DNA of 62,966 nt from an uncultured Chlorobiaceae bacterium (GTDB lineage: Bacteria > Bacteroidota > Chlorobiia > Chlorobiales > Chlorobiaceae): NCBI GenBank assembly GCA_903869365.1, contig CAIPYV010000074.1, positions 1-62,966 of the forward strand, written 5' to 3'. Below the pieces are notes generated by a model. That model was not told where the DNA came from and did no database searches. It saw only the letters and a list, made by a program, of their open reading frames with translations. Both the position numbers and the translations under genes were made by a program. Below are positions 1 through 9,627 of this stretch, one piece after another. Within the stretch, counting starts at the first letter, position 1. Every line of letters begins with the position of its first letter.

Positions 1-1139
1 GTTATAAGCGCCTGCTCAAGGATTTCCTTGCGATGTGCAACAAACAGAAATTTCGCATTACGGTTACGCCTCTTGTAAAACTCATAAAAATCGAATGCGG
101 CAACCACGGTCTTACCTGTTCCAGTAGCTGCAATGACAAGATTTTTATAGCGATTGTGTACTTCACGCTCTCGCTTCAAAGCCTCAAGTATGCGCTCCTG
201 AAACGGGTGCGGCGTAAGATCAAAGAAAACCGATGTAATCCCATATTTTCTTGTTCGTTCACGAACAATTGCATCCCTGAAACGCTCAGGCTCTTCTGTG
301 TCAAATGGAATAAATTCTTTGCTATTCCAGTAGGTCTCAAATTCGGCAGTAAATTTCTCCAGAATATGCCCCATATCCTGTGCAGTAACCTTAAGATTCC
401 ACTCGAGTCCGCTGGTAATGGCAGCATTGGACATGTTTGCCGAACCGATATAAGCAGTTGAAAAATTAGATTTCCGCTTAAAATGATAGGCCTTTGCATG
501 AAGCCTGGTGCGTTCGGTATCGTAGGATACGCGTACCTTAACGTTCGACATTTTAGCCAGCCATTCAACGGCAGGTGCATCGGATGCCCCCATGTATGAC
601 GTAGTGATAACCCTAACTGGTATCTTACGCAGAGACAAATCCTCAAAAGCGGGCATCAGCAGGCGGAGACCAGACCACTTGATAAACGAAACCAAAATGT
701 CAACACGGTCAGCAGACTTCATCTCCTCAAGCAGCTCATGTGCAAGTTGAGGCTCTTGTGGCGAACCGGTAAATAGACTGCTTTCAGTTAAAGATGTCTG
801 TGGTCGAGCAACTCTTGATGACCCATAATTGGAAGGGGTGATTTCAAGGAGTATTGGTTTTTTTTCTTGTACAAGGCGACGTTTTGCGAGGTGACTCAAG
901 CCCGGTTCACTGGCAACCTGACCAAGAATCCGATTGCAGATCTCCAGACGTTTTTCCGGGTCTTTTTCTTCTCGCAATGCCTGCTCGATTACCTTGGCCA
1001 CAAATGATGCATAGATGGCTGGCTGCTCTTCTTGATCGATTTTGCCAAAGACACTTCGTAGCTCTGGGTGCTGATCTAAAGCCTCTTGGAGAAGCTCATC
1101 GAGGAGTGCTTCATATATACCAAAAGCAAGTTGACTCAT
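1..1139 (-). CDS. PLD-nuclease / superfamily-2 DEAD-DEAH helicase, N-terminal part (runs off window)
   Basis: The coding sequence begins at the ATG whose first base is 1139 and stays open to base 1, giving about 379 N-terminal residues. A poorly recognised helical segment (1-130) is followed by a phospholipase-D-like nuclease domain with the half-site LHAKAYHF (about residue 213) and GSANMSNAA shortly after. A helicase Walker A, AATGTGKT, follows at about 336, and the FVAHRKEI helicase segment begins just before the window edge. This order (PLD, then SF2 helicase, often with a C-terminal DUF3427) is known from large bacterial helicase-nucleases predicted to act in DNA repair or defence. The start codon overlaps the stop of the upstream NUDIX gene by 4 bases (ATGA), so the two are probably translationally coupled. 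The motor's remaining motifs and the C-terminus lie outside the window. Confidence 0.85.
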   Translation of the reverse strand, partial: MSQLAFGIYEALLDELLQEALDQHPELRSVFGKIDQEEQPAIYASFVAKVIEQALREEKDPEKRLEICNRILGQVASEPGLSHLAKRRLVQEKKPILLEITPSNYGSSRVARPQTSLTESSLFTGSPQEPQLAHELLEEMKSADRVDILVSFIKWSGLRLLMPAFEDLSLRKIPVRVITTSYMGASDAPAVEWLAKMSNVKVRVSYDTERTRLHAKAYHFKRKSNFSTAYIGSANMSNAAITSGLEWNLKVTAQDMGHILEKFTAEFETYWNSKEFIPFDTEEPERFRDAIVRERTRKYGITSVFFDLTPHPFQERILEALKREREVHNRYKNLVIAATGTGKTVVAAFDFYEFYKRRNRNAKFLFVAHRKEILEQALI

Positions 1140-1540
1140 GAGGCATCTACCCTATTTTCAACAAGATAAGATTCTATTACCGGTACATCGGCTTCAGCCC
1201 AGTCGAGAGAATGGAGGTTATTAGGCGCCAACCAAGTTACAGCTGCATGTTCATTGAGAACTATATCACCAGCTGCAATTGAACAGATAAAAGGATGAAG
1301 TGTGACCGTGAAGGTCGGATACTCATACGTGCTAACTGGAAGAGATTTTCCTACACTTACCTGAATACTCAACTCTTCAAATAACTCACGATGCAAACAC
1401 TCTGTTGTTGATTCCTCATGATGGATCTTACCTCCTGGGAATTCCCATTTAAGAGGCAAACTCATAGCGGCACTCCGCTGTGCAGCAAGAACGAACCCAT
1501 CACGTTCTATAATAGCACAAGTTACTTGAAAATGATCCAT
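1136..1540 (-). CDS. NUDIX hydrolase, MutT-like (deoxy)nucleoside triphosphate pyrophosphohydrolase
   Basis: The product has 134 residues if it starts at MDHFQVTC, which follows a GAGAAGGG ribosome-binding site; an in-frame upstream start at 1585 is less likely. The complete NUDIX box is present: GGK followed by E, then REL and EEL in the spacing Gx5Ex7REUxEExxU (about residues 36-58). MutT-type members hydrolyse oxidised or non-canonical nucleoside triphosphates to monophosphates. The gene is immediately upstream of, and overlaps by 4 bases, the PLD-helicase gene, so the enzyme probably serves that system, either by sanitising nucleotides or by processing a nucleotide signal; that role is inference. 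Nothing suggests truncation. Confidence 0.85.
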   Translation of the reverse strand: MDHFQVTCAIIERDGFVLAAQRSAAMSLPLKWEFPGGKIHHEESTTECLHRELFEELSIQVSVGKSLPVSTYEYPTFTVTLHPFICSIAAGDIVLNEHAAVTWLAPNNLHSLDWAEADVPVIESYLVENRVDAS

Positions 1541-1871
1541 TTTGCCCTTCTCTTCATTATCTGGAACCTCACATGTAACAGGCAAATAAACTTTTCAATC
1601 GAAAGAGCGATTCGAAATAACCTCCTTTTATTTTACCAAATAAACCCGTCAAATGAAAACAATAAAGCCATTTACAGCTTTTCAACACAGGTTCCGTTCA
1701 TTACTGGATTTTCTTATAGAGTGTTTCCTGTGCTATGTCAGCCCCATTCGGCCATGACATTGTTTCCCCGTCTATAGATATGCCTGCAAAAAAAGCTTTT
1801 ATCCTTTAACGGCTCAAAGATTGGCCCTTTTGATGGATATTCGGAAAAATATACATCTCAGGGTTCACACT
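1541..1871. other. Intergenic region, no gene recognised
   Basis: This gap of about 330 bases separates the NUDIX-helicase operon from the end of the RND efflux operon. It should hold the NUDIX promoter and the 3' end of the efflux mRNA. On the minus strand there is a strong AGGAGG (complement of 1621-1626) with no ATG or GTG at a usable distance. An AAAAGCTTTT palindrome followed by a T-run near 1790-1803 might act as a weak terminator. No RNA gene or convincing promoter was found. Confidence 0.4.
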
Positions 1872-3296
1872 CTATTTCCATCCGCCTCCCAATGCTTTAT
1901 AAAGGTCAATCCGGTTGGTCAGATTCTGCTGACGTACCATAATCTCGTTCTGCTGCGCCGCATAGAGAGATCGCTGGGCATCCAGGAGGACAAAGTAACT
2001 GTCGATGCCATGGGCGTAACGGGCCTTCAAAATCGTATAGGCCTGTTCGCTGGATTTGACAAGTGCTTGCTGGGCGTGCAACTGTTCTGTATAGGTTGCA
2101 CTGGCCACCAGCGCATCCGCAACTTCCCGAAAAGCGGTCTGGATGGTTTTTTCGTATTGTGCGATGGCAATATCGCGGTTGGTTTTTGCCAGTTTGAGGT
2201 TGGATATCAGTCGCTCTCCCTGGAAAATCGGCATGTTCACCTGAGGGGAAAAGCTCCAGACACTGCTCGATCCCGACACAAAGAGATTGGTAAGGCTGCT
2301 GCTGGCAAACCCTGCGGAACCGGTAAGGCTGATGCTCGGGAAGAAGGCTCCCCGTGCTGCCCCAATATTGGCGTTTTCGGCTTTCAGTGCATATTCAGCC
2401 TTGCGGACATCCGGTCGGTCCAGCAGAACAGTGGATGGAATTCCCACGGGGAGCACTTCCATCAGCTGAACAGAGCTGAGACTTTCGGGCTTGAGGAGTT
2501 CAGGATCGATTACCTTGCCGACCAAAAGAGTAAGGGCGTTTTTGTCCTTTTCCACCTGACGCTGATATTGGGCGCGGTTTGCCCGGGCGGTTTCAACCAG
2601 GGTGCCGGATTGTGACACCTCCAGCTGAGACTTCGCTCCCAGATCGAAACTGCGCTTGATGAGATCGAATGATTCTTGCTGGGTCTTGAGTGTGTTTGCG
2701 GTCAACTGGAGCAGTTCACTATCGGCAAGATAGGTGAGATAGGCATTGGCCACCTCTGCGATCAGGCTTGTCTGGGCAGCCTTACGCCCTTCTTCCGTTG
2801 CAAGATACTGGTTCAAGGCGCGGGTGCTGAGGCTGCGGACGCGTCCGAACAGATCCAGTTCATAAGCCGTGACACCTATGCCGGAGGTATAGGACGAAAT
2901 CGTTTCCGAAGTTCCGGAAGTGCTGCTGTTTTCCGATAACCGTTGTCGAATGGCACTTCCCGACGCGTTAACCGAAGGCACGAGATCTGCACGCTGTATG
3001 CGATAGGTGCTGCGGGCAGCCTCTATGTTGAGCGTCGCTATCCGGAGGTCGCGGTTATTGGCAAGTGCGGCTTCAATAAGGCTCAGGAGCTTCAGCGATG
3101 TGAACATGCTCCGCCATCCGATATCAGCAACATGCGGTTCTCCTGCAGCTTCCAAAGCCGGCACGGGCCCAATCCCCGCCGAGGTCGGCCATTCTGTGGC
3201 GACAGGCGCCATGGGGCGTTCATAGCGAGGAGCCAGTGAACAGGATGTCAGCATGGCGGCAGACAGGCAGACAGGGATCAGCAGCTTAATGGTCAT
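1872..3296 (-). CDS. RND efflux outer-membrane lipoprotein (OprM/NodT family)
   Basis: This 474-residue protein starts with a lipoprotein signal peptide ending in the lipobox LTSC, consistent with outer-membrane anchoring. It carries the two tandem outer-membrane-efflux repeats of TolC/OprM channels, with long heptad-rich helices and the usual ending in which [12 protein letters not shown] is followed by LYKALGGGW. It forms the trimeric exit duct of a tripartite pump. Its start lies 11 bases inside the end of the RND permease gene, so the order adaptor-permease-duct on one transcript is clear. Length is normal for the family. The substrate cannot be deduced. Confidence 0.9.
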   Translation of the reverse strand: MTIKLLIPVCLSAAMLTSCSLAPRYERPMAPVATEWPTSAGIGPVPALEAAGEPHVADIGWRSMFTSLKLLSLIEAALANNRDLRIATLNIEAARSTYRIQRADLVPSVNASGSAIRQRLSENSSTSGTSETISSYTSGIGVTAYELDLFGRVRSLSTRALNQYLATEEGRKAAQTSLIAEVANAYLTYLADSELLQLTANTLKTQQESFDLIKRSFDLGAKSQLEVSQSGTLVETARANRAQYQRQVEKDKNALTLLVGKVIDPELLKPESLSSVQLMEVLPVGIPSTVLLDRPDVRKAEYALKAENANIGAARGAFFPSISLTGSAGFASSSLTNLFVSGSSSVWSFSPQVNMPIFQGERLISNLKLAKTNRDIAIAQYEKTIQTAFREVADALVASATYTEQLHAQQALVKSSEQAYTILKARYAHGIDSYFVLLDAQRSLYAAQQNEIMVRQQNLTNRIDLYKALGGGWK

Positions 3297-6200
3297 GGTT
3301 CGATCCCTTATCTTTTTGGTTTTCGGTCACTTCGGTTACAGGCTTCCTGGTAAAAAGGGATTGTACCAGGATGTAAAACAGCGGAACGAAGAAGATTGCC
3401 AACACCGTTCCCGACAACATCCCTCCGATAACGCCGATACCGATGGCGTGCTGGCTTGCCGAGCCTGCTCCAGAAGAGAATGCCAGCGGCGTTACGCCGA
3501 GAATGAAGGCCATGGAGGTCATGACAATCGGGCGTAACCGTTGTCGGGCGGCAGTCAGGGCTGCCTCCTTCAGGTTAACACCTTGTTCGTTGAGGGATTT
3601 GGCGAACTCCACAATAAGGATGGCATTTTTTGCCGTAAGGCCTACGGTGGTCAGCAGGCCCACTTTGAAGTAGACATCGTTTGAGAGACCGGCAAGGGAA
3701 GTTGCGAGAACCGTTCCAAAAACACCAAGCGGCACCACCAGCATGACGGCCAGCGGCACGGTCCAGCTTTCATAAAGAGCTGCAAGGCAGAGGAAAACAA
3801 AAAGCAATGAGAACGCATAGAGCAGCAGGGTTTGCTGCCCTGCTGCCCGCTCTTCGTAGGAAAGACCTGTCCATTCGATACCAAACCCTTCAGGAAGCTT
3901 TAATGACAGTTGCGTCAATACAGCCATCGCATCACCTGAACTGACGCCAGGAGCTGAAGCTCCCTGGATATTGACCGACGATATGCCATTGAAACGCTCC
4001 AGCTTCGGCGAACCGAAACTCCAGCGGCCAGTCGAAAATGCAGAGAAGGGTACCATATCTCCATTGGCGTTCCGGAGGTGCCAGCTGTTGACATCTGCAG
4101 GGTTCATGCGGAATGGAGCATCACCCTGCATAAATACTTTCTTGATGCGACCATCATGAATAAAATCATTGACATAAGAGGATCCCCAGGCAGTCTGCAG
4201 GGTGGTATTGATGTCGGCAATGGAAAGACCAAAGGCGCTGGCCTTTTCGTGGTCGATGTCAATCTTGTATTGCGGAACATCTTCAAGACCGTTGGGTCGC
4301 ACTCCGATCAGTGCTGAATTTTTTGCAGCCAGGCCCAGTAACTGATTTCGGGCATGCATCAGCGCCTCATGACCTTTGCCTTTACGATCAAGAAGCTGGA
4401 AATCAAAACCGGAAGCATTGCCAAGCTCCATGACGGCGGGTGGGTAAAATGCAAAGATCATGGCGTCCTTGACGCTTGACAGGACTGCCATCGTCCGTCC
4501 GGCTATTGAGGCGACATCTTGTCCCTTTTTTTTACGCTCACTCCAGTCTTTCAGTTGTACGAAGCCCATGGCCGAATTTTGGCCCTGACCGGCAAAACTG
4601 AAGCCAGTGACGCTGAAAACGCTTTCAACGACATCTTTTTCCTGGTTGAGCAGGTACTTTTCCATGACTTTCACACTTTCGAGTGTCCGTTCTTTCGTCG
4701 CTCCTGATGGGGTGGAAAGCTGAACGAACATGAACCCCTGGTCTTCTTCGGGCAGAAACGAGGTCGGAATACGCGAAAATACGAGGCCCAGCAGTATCAC
4801 AACCAACATGAATGCCGTAAGCGAACGTTTGACATTGCCAGACATGGCCTTCGCTCCGTTGACATATCGTTCACGGTTAACATTGAACAACTCATTGAAC
4901 CAGGCAAAGAAAGGCCCGGCAATCCCTTTACCGGAAAGATACTCGTTCTTTGGCTTCGGCTTGAGGAGGCTGGCACAAAGGGCAGGCGTCAAAATCAGTG
5001 CGACCAGAACAGAGAGAAGCATGGCCGAGACGATGGTAATCGAGAACTGACGAAAAATCGTACCGATAGAGCCTTTAAAAAATGCCATTGGTACAAAGAC
5101 TGCCGAAAGCACAAGGGCTATGCCGATCAGGGCACTTGAGATCTGCTGCATGGATTTTCTGGTGGCCTCCAGAGGGGAGAGTTGTTCCTCCTCCATAATG
5201 CGCTCAACGTTTTCGACCACAACAATGGCGTCATCCACCAGCAATCCGATAGCAAGCACCATGGCAAACATGCTGAGGGTGTTGATAGAGAACCCGAAAG
5301 CCGCCATTACTCCAAAGGTACCCAAAAGCACAACAGGTACCGCGATGGTCGGAACCAGAGTTGCACGGAAATTCTGCAGAAACAGAAACATCACTAAGAA
5401 CACAAGAAGAATTGCCTCGAACAAGGTATGAACGACACCTTCGATCGAGGTCTTGACAAAGGGTGCGGTATCGAACGGGAAAACGACTTGCACTCCGGGC
5501 GGCAGCAACGGCTTCAGTTCTTCCATTCTGGCTTTCACCAGATTTGCGGTATTCAGGGCATTGGCTCCGGTCGCAAGTGTTATTGCCATGCCGGCTGCGG
5601 ATTTGCCATTGAAGCGCGTTGTCATATCATAGTTTTGCACCCCAAGTTCGAGGCGAGCGACATCCTTGAGGCGAACCTGGGAACCGTCGGTATTGACCTT
5701 CAGCATGATTTTTTCAAAATCTTCAACGCTTTTCAGACGGGATTGGGCGGTAATCGTGGCGTTCAACTGTTGTCCCTGTACCGATGGCGTTCCACCCAAC
5801 TGACCGGCAGAAACGTCGGCGTTCTGGGCGCTTATCGCCGCCTGTACCTCGGTGATCGTGAGCTTGAAACTTGCAAGCTTGTAGGGATCAAGCCAGACAC
5901 GCATGGAATACGGTTGACCGAACACCTGGATGTTTCCTACACCGGGGACGCGGCTCAGCGGATCAAGTATTCTGGAGTTCAGGAAATCGTTCATGGTGAA
6001 TTCATCAACGCGACCATCGGCTGAGTAGACACCGACAACCATCAGAAACCCGGTGTCACCTTTGGTGACTTTTATTCCTTGCTGCTGGACTTGCTGAGGC
6101 AGGTTTGACATTATGGATTGCAACTTGTTCTGTACCTGAACCTGGGCTATATCTGGGTTGACTTCCGGTTCGAAGGTCAACGTAATGGTGACATTACCGT

Positions 6201-6453
6201 TGGAATCGCTGCCTGAACCAAAATAACGGAGGTGGTCAAGGCCGGTCAGCGCCTGTTCAATAACCTGCGTTACACTGTTTTCGACCGCTGCAGCAGAACC
6301 TCCCGGATAGGAGGCATTAATGTTGATGGTGGGTGCTGCAATGCGTGGGTATTGCTCAACAGGAAGGGTCTGTATGGCAATAAGACCCGCCAACATAATA
6401 CAGATGGAGATCACCCAAGCAAAAACTGGTCGTTCAATGAAAAATCCGGACAT
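3286..6453 (-). CDS. RND multidrug efflux permease (HAE1/AcrB family)
   Basis: This 1055-residue inner-membrane pump starts with the characteristic [14 protein letters not shown]. Proton-relay residues are visible: the Asp pair in [13 protein letters not shown] of transmembrane helix 4 and the Lys in [13 protein letters not shown] of helix 10. Two large periplasmic loops and about 12 transmembrane helices are expected, and the length matches AcrB/MexB. It would use the proton gradient to export hydrophobic compounds with the adjacent adaptor and outer-membrane duct. It lies 26 bases downstream of the adaptor gene and overlaps the duct gene. No local repressor gene is present. Substrates are unknown. 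Confidence 0.95.
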   Translation of the reverse strand: MSGFFIERPVFAWVISICIMLAGLIAIQTLPVEQYPRIAAPTININASYPGGSAAAVENSVTQVIEQALTGLDHLRYFGSGSDSNGNVTITLTFEPEVNPDIAQVQVQNKLQSIMSNLPQQVQQQGIKVTKGDTGFLMVVGVYSADGRVDEFTMNDFLNSRILDPLSRVPGVGNIQVFGQPYSMRVWLDPYKLASFKLTITEVQAAISAQNADVSAGQLGGTPSVQGQQLNATITAQSRLKSVEDFEKIMLKVNTDGSQVRLKDVARLELGVQNYDMTTRFNGKSAAGMAITLATGANALNTANLVKARMEELKPLLPPGVQVVFPFDTAPFVKTSIEGVVHTLFEAILLVFLVMFLFLQNFRATLVPTIAVPVVLLGTFGVMAAFGFSINTLSMFAMVLAIGLLVDDAIVVVENVERIMEEEQLSPLEATRKSMQQISSALIGIALVLSAVFVPMAFFKGSIGTIFRQFSITIVSAMLLSVLVALILTPALCASLLKPKPKNEYLSGKGIAGPFFAWFNELFNVNRERYVNGAKAMSGNVKRSLTAFMLVVILLGLVFSRIPTSFLPEEDQGFMFVQLSTPSGATKERTLESVKVMEKYLLNQEKDVVESVFSVTGFSFAGQGQNSAMGFVQLKDWSERKKKGQDVASIAGRTMAVLSSVKDAMIFAFYPPAVMELGNASGFDFQLLDRKGKGHEALMHARNQLLGLAAKNSALIGVRPNGLEDVPQYKIDIDHEKASAFGLSIADINTTLQTAWGSSYVNDFIHDGRIKKVFMQGDAPFRMNPADVNSWHLRNANGDMVPFSAFSTGRWSFGSPKLERFNGISSVNIQGASAPGVSSGDAMAVLTQLSLKLPEGFGIEWTGLSYEERAAGQQTLLLYAFSLLFVFLCLAALYESWTVPLAVMLVVPLGVFGTVLATSLAGLSNDVYFKVGLLTTVGLTAKNAILIVEFAKSLNEQGVNLKEAALTAARQRLRPIVMTSMAFILGVTPLAFSSGAGSASQHAIGIGVIGGMLSGTVLAIFFVPLFYILVQSLFTRKPVTEVTENQKDKGSNHDH

Positions 6454-6479
6454 GTGCGTGATTACTTGAATGAAAGAAA

Positions 6480-7616
6480 TTATCGAGCAGGAACTGCAGG
6501 TTTTCCAGCCTCTACGGTATTCACCTTCATGCCTGGCTGAATTTTCATGATACCTTCATACACAACCTTCTCGCCGGCCTTGAGCCCACTCGTGACCATC
6601 CATGTGTCCCCGATGATTTCCGAAACTCCGATCGGACGCTGATTCACCTTGCCGTCTTGCCCAACGACCCATACCGAAACCGTTCCGTCAATGTTGCGGC
6701 TCACCGATTTCTGTGGCACAAGAATGGCCTGTTCGTCTTTCCATTGCTCCAGACGTGCATGGACAAACATACCGGGAAGCAGCTCGTTGCTGGGATTGGG
6801 AAACAGCACCCGAAGCAGAACCGTCCCGGTGCCCTGGTTGATCGTCACATCAGAAAATTTCAGTTTGCCTGGCTGTCCAACTGGTTTGCCGTCTACAAGA
6901 AGGCGGACGGGAGCCCCGCTCTTCAGGTCAGGATGATGCTTTCGCAAGAGCATCAACTCCTCACTCGACTGCGAAACGTCCACATAGATCTGGTCGAGCT
7001 GCTGTATAACAGCCAAAGCCACAGACTGATTGGCATTGACCAGCGCTCCTTCCGTCACCTTCGATTGCCCGATACGTCCGGAAATCGGAGACATGACTTT
7101 GGTATAGTCAAGATTGATTCTGGCCGTTGAAACATCAGACCTGGCGATGGCGACATCTGCCTGGGCCTGGGCAAGGCTTGCCTTTGCGTCATCATACTCC
7201 TGTTGGCTGACCCCGCCGATTGCTACCAGCTCTGTATAACGAGCTGCCTTAGCCTGGACTGATTTGACGTTTGCCTCAGCTTTGCCGAGGTTGGCGCGGG
7301 TGCTGTTATAAGCTGCCTGATACGGAGCGGGGTCAATCTGATAAAGCTGCTGGCCTTGCTTGACCAGACTGCCTTCCACGAAAAATTGCTTTGTGACAAT
7401 GCCGCTGACCTGAGGGCGTATCTCCGAAACCCGTATGGCTGAGGTTCGACCAGGAAGGTCTTTGGTCAATACCACAGGCTCTGCCTTCATGGTGACAACA
7501 CTGACCTCCGGTTTAAAATCTGAACCCATGCGGTTACCTGGCGAACTTTTCTGCCAGAGGTACCAAACGGCAATCGAGACAACAAGTAAGCCGGCAATGA
7601 TATAAGACCTTTTCAT
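6480..7616 (-). CDS. RND efflux periplasmic adaptor (AcrA/MexE family)
   Basis: This 378-residue protein has an N-terminal membrane anchor or signal segment (about residues 5-21), then a biotinyl-lipoyl half-motif (RPQVSGIV), a coiled-coil hairpin rich in Ala and Gln (about 95-160), the second lipoyl half ([10 protein letters not shown]), a beta-barrel and a membrane-proximal domain. It bridges the RND permease to the outer-membrane channel. It is first in the three-gene operon adaptor-permease-duct. The lysine-rich start MKRSY is well placed. Length is typical of the family. Confidence 0.93.
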   Translation of the reverse strand: MKRSYIIAGLLVVSIAVWYLWQKSSPGNRMGSDFKPEVSVVTMKAEPVVLTKDLPGRTSAIRVSEIRPQVSGIVTKQFFVEGSLVKQGQQLYQIDPAPYQAAYNSTRANLGKAEANVKSVQAKAARYTELVAIGGVSQQEYDDAKASLAQAQADVAIARSDVSTARINLDYTKVMSPISGRIGQSKVTEGALVNANQSVALAVIQQLDQIYVDVSQSSEELMLLRKHHPDLKSGAPVRLLVDGKPVGQPGKLKFSDVTINQGTGTVLLRVLFPNPSNELLPGMFVHARLEQWKDEQAILVPQKSVSRNIDGTVSVWVVGQDGKVNQRPIGVSEIIGDTWMVTSGLKAGEKVVYEGIMKIQPGMKVNTVEAGKPAVPAR

Positions 7617-7641
7617 GATGGAGATTATCTTTTAGAACCTT

Positions 7642-8052
7642 TTATTCACTCTTCTTCCTGTAACCCAACCCTGAGAACGATGCGATCAATGTTCCATCTT
7701 CATCTTTTATTTCTACTTGATGCCCGCATATCTTTTTATTTTTACTCACCTCTTTTGCTTCTGCCCTTATATATGATCCCCGGGGCGCTTTGAAGTAAGA
7801 AATCGACGCATTTATTCCGACTGTAGTACTTCCATCAGCATTACACGCTATTGCAAAAGCATAATCAGCAAGCGTAAATATTGCACCTCCCTGGACAATA
7901 TTGATTCCATTCTTATGCTTTTCCTCTATCTTCATTTCAACCAATGCATATCCCGGAGATACGTCCACTATCTCAATACCCAGCAACTGTGCGAACTGAT
8001 CGTTCTTCACATTTTTTAAAAGGTCTTTATCCATAGGTATTTCTTTTAACAT
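7642..8052 (-). CDS. PaaI-family hotdog thioesterase
   Basis: This small hotdog-fold protein has 136 residues, or 130 if it starts at MDKDLLKN. The active-site signature of PaaI/YbaW-like acyl-CoA thioesterases is seen in NIVQGGAIFTLADYAFA, where the Asp-bearing helix follows the QGG turn, plus FKAPRGSYIRAEA in the dimer-forming strand. The family hydrolyses (phenyl)acyl-CoA thioesters in the cytosol; the substrate here is unknown. It follows the ROK-kinase gene on the same strand by 46 bases and precedes the RND adaptor by 25, so co-transcription with either is possible. Neither candidate start has a strong ribosome-binding site. Confidence 0.8.
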   Translation of the reverse strand: MLKEIPMDKDLLKNVKNDQFAQLLGIEIVDVSPGYALVEMKIEEKHKNGINIVQGGAIFTLADYAFAIACNADGSTTVGINASISYFKAPRGSYIRAEAKEVSKNKKICGHQVEIKDEDGTLIASFSGLGYRKKSE

Positions 8053-8098
8053 ATTACAATAAGACCAGATACAAGCAAAATGACTCTCAGTGCCTGCA

Positions 8099-9022
8099 TC
8101 ATCCTGACTGTTTCATCCTCGAGAGCAAAGCGGCACCGAAAACACCGGCGCTGTCTCCGAGGAGAGGACGGAGAAGCGGTATGCTGAGTTCGCTCGTAAA
8201 GAGATGCTGCTCAATGGCTGTTACGGCTTCTTTTGCATAGAGCTGTTCTACCTGCCCGACCCCGCCACCGAGAATACAGAGATCAGGATCAAGGATATTG
8301 AGCACTTGTGCCAGCGCCTTACCGAAATAGAAGAGGAGGCGTTCGATCGTTTCAGCTGCGGCTGCGTCAGAGCCGGTGTCTGCTGAAATTTGCTCCAGAG
8401 TGCTGAATCGTCCGCCGCGTTGTTGATAGAACCGTTCAAGTGCAGGGCCTGAAATCACCGTCTCCACACATCCGCGCCTGCCGCAATAGCAGGGTTCTCC
8501 ATCAGGAATAAGCTCATTGTGCCCCCATTCGCCGGCAATACCATGAGCACCATGCCGCACCTTCCCATGGCAGACAATCCCTCCGCCTACACCTGTTCCG
8601 AGAATAATACCAAAAGCTGCCTTTGACGGGTCGCGCATGAGCGGAGCAGCTGAGCCCATGAGGGATTCAGCGAGTGCAAAGCAGTTGGCATCATTTTCTA
8701 TGATAAGAGCTCTCTTCAGAACTTTTTCAAGATCGCGTTTGAGATCGCAACCATTCAGGCATACCGTATTTGAATTTTTCATGATGCCATGGGCTGCATC
8801 ATACCTGCCGGGGGTGCCGATACCGATCACTTCCGGTGGAGCAAAGCCGGATTCCTGAGAGATCATCGAAACCAATTGCGTGATGCGCTCGAGGATATGA
8901 TAGTAGCCTTCACATGCCTCCGTAGCAATTCTGCGACGTACAAGAGGCTTCATAGCGCGGTCAATCACTACCGCTTCGATTTTGGTTCCCCCAAGATCTA
9001 TTCCCCAGTACGTTTCACCCAT
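8099..9022 (-). CDS. ROK-family sugar kinase (glucokinase-like)
   Basis: This is a 307-residue ROK kinase. The N-terminal phosphate motif GIDLGGTKIEAVVID, the GTGVGGGIV loop and the ROK zinc motif CYCGRRGCVETVISG are all present, as is the ENDANCFALAES substrate segment. The family phosphorylates glucose, N-acetylmannosamine or related hexoses with ATP; no DNA-binding domain is present, so it is an enzyme rather than a ROK repressor. The start was set at MGETYWG (9022) because it follows a GGAGAG site and gives an 8-base overlap with the upstream PAP2 gene, although the frame is open to 9064. Sugar specificity is not determinable. Confidence 0.85.
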   Translation of the reverse strand: MGETYWGIDLGGTKIEAVVIDRAMKPLVRRRIATEACEGYYHILERITQLVSMISQESGFAPPEVIGIGTPGRYDAAHGIMKNSNTVCLNGCDLKRDLEKVLKRALIIENDANCFALAESLMGSAAPLMRDPSKAAFGIILGTGVGGGIVCHGKVRHGAHGIAGEWGHNELIPDGEPCYCGRRGCVETVISGPALERFYQQRGGRFSTLEQISADTGSDAAAAETIERLLFYFGKALAQVLNILDPDLCILGGGVGQVEQLYAKEAVTAIEQHLFTSELSIPLLRPLLGDSAGVFGAALLSRMKQSG

Positions 9023-9617
9023 TGCCGCAACTCTCCTGACGCATGAAACGAGGCTGAAGAACATTTTTCCACACCCACGTCACCAGCAGATAAACAACGG
9101 TGGCGCTGCACACTCCGATCAACATTCCCGCCAGCACATCTCCAGGGTAATGAACGCCTACATAGACCCGAGAGAACGCAACGGCGAGCGCGTAAAAAAT
9201 CATGGTGATGGTAAACAATTGTTCAACAAGCACACCCCTGTGAAAAAAGATCCAGATGATGGAGGCGGATGCTGCGGAATTTGCCGCATGGGATGAGGCA
9301 AACGAATAACTTCTCGGCTGGTCAATAAGCAGGCGGACATGCTCAAGAGCAAAGCAGGGCCGGGTACGCTCTACAAGCGGTTTACATATCCCGGATGCAA
9401 CAAAATCAGAGAGGCCGACCGCAAGCAGTGCGAAACAAATAATGATAAAACCCTCTTTTCCCCGCCTGAGAGCAATAAACAGAGCTGCGAGAAAAAAAAT
9501 ATGTCCGGACAGCCTCTCTCTGGTCAGAAAGACCATGAGATCATCGGCTGCCGGATGAACCAGATGAAGGTTCAGCAGCTGGAACAGCCATACATCAGCC
9601 TGCTCAATCAGCGCCAT
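9015..9617 (-). CDS. PAP2-family membrane phosphatase
   Basis: This 200-residue protein has about six transmembrane helices. The three PAP2 motifs are visible: KPLVERTRP (KxxxxxxRP form), SFASSHAAN with the catalytic His, and SRVYVGVHYPGD (SRxxxxxHxxxD). Such enzymes dephosphorylate lipid pyrophosphates, commonly undecaprenyl diphosphate or phosphatidyl-type lipids, on the outer face of the inner membrane. The gene lies 10 bases downstream of yidC and overlaps the ROK-kinase start, so it probably belongs to the rpmH-rnpA-yidD-yidC transcript. The exact lipid substrate is uncertain. Confidence 0.85.
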   Translation of the reverse strand: MALIEQADVWLFQLLNLHLVHPAADDLMVFLTRERLSGHIFFLAALFIALRRGKEGFIIICFALLAVGLSDFVASGICKPLVERTRPCFALEHVRLLIDQPRSYSFASSHAANSAASASIIWIFFHRGVLVEQLFTITMIFYALAVAFSRVYVGVHYPGDVLAGMLIGVCSATVVYLLVTWVWKNVLQPRFMRQESCGNG

Positions 9618-9627
9618 AATTTATGTA

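Noticed and set aside
33-1141. Plus-strand and alternative minus-strand ORFs over the helicase gene
   Set aside because: They are shadows; only the minus-strand frame from 1139 shows PLD and Walker motifs.
1621-1640. Strong AGGAGG on the minus strand upstream of the NUDIX gene as a leader peptide signal
   Set aside because: No ATG or GTG lies at a usable distance; the nearest TTG would give only nine codons.
1821-6540. Many plus-strand ORFs of 60-260 codons across the RND operon
   Set aside because: They lie opposite well-recognised efflux genes and have no recognisable motifs; high GC at codon position 3 in the real genes explains the open frames.
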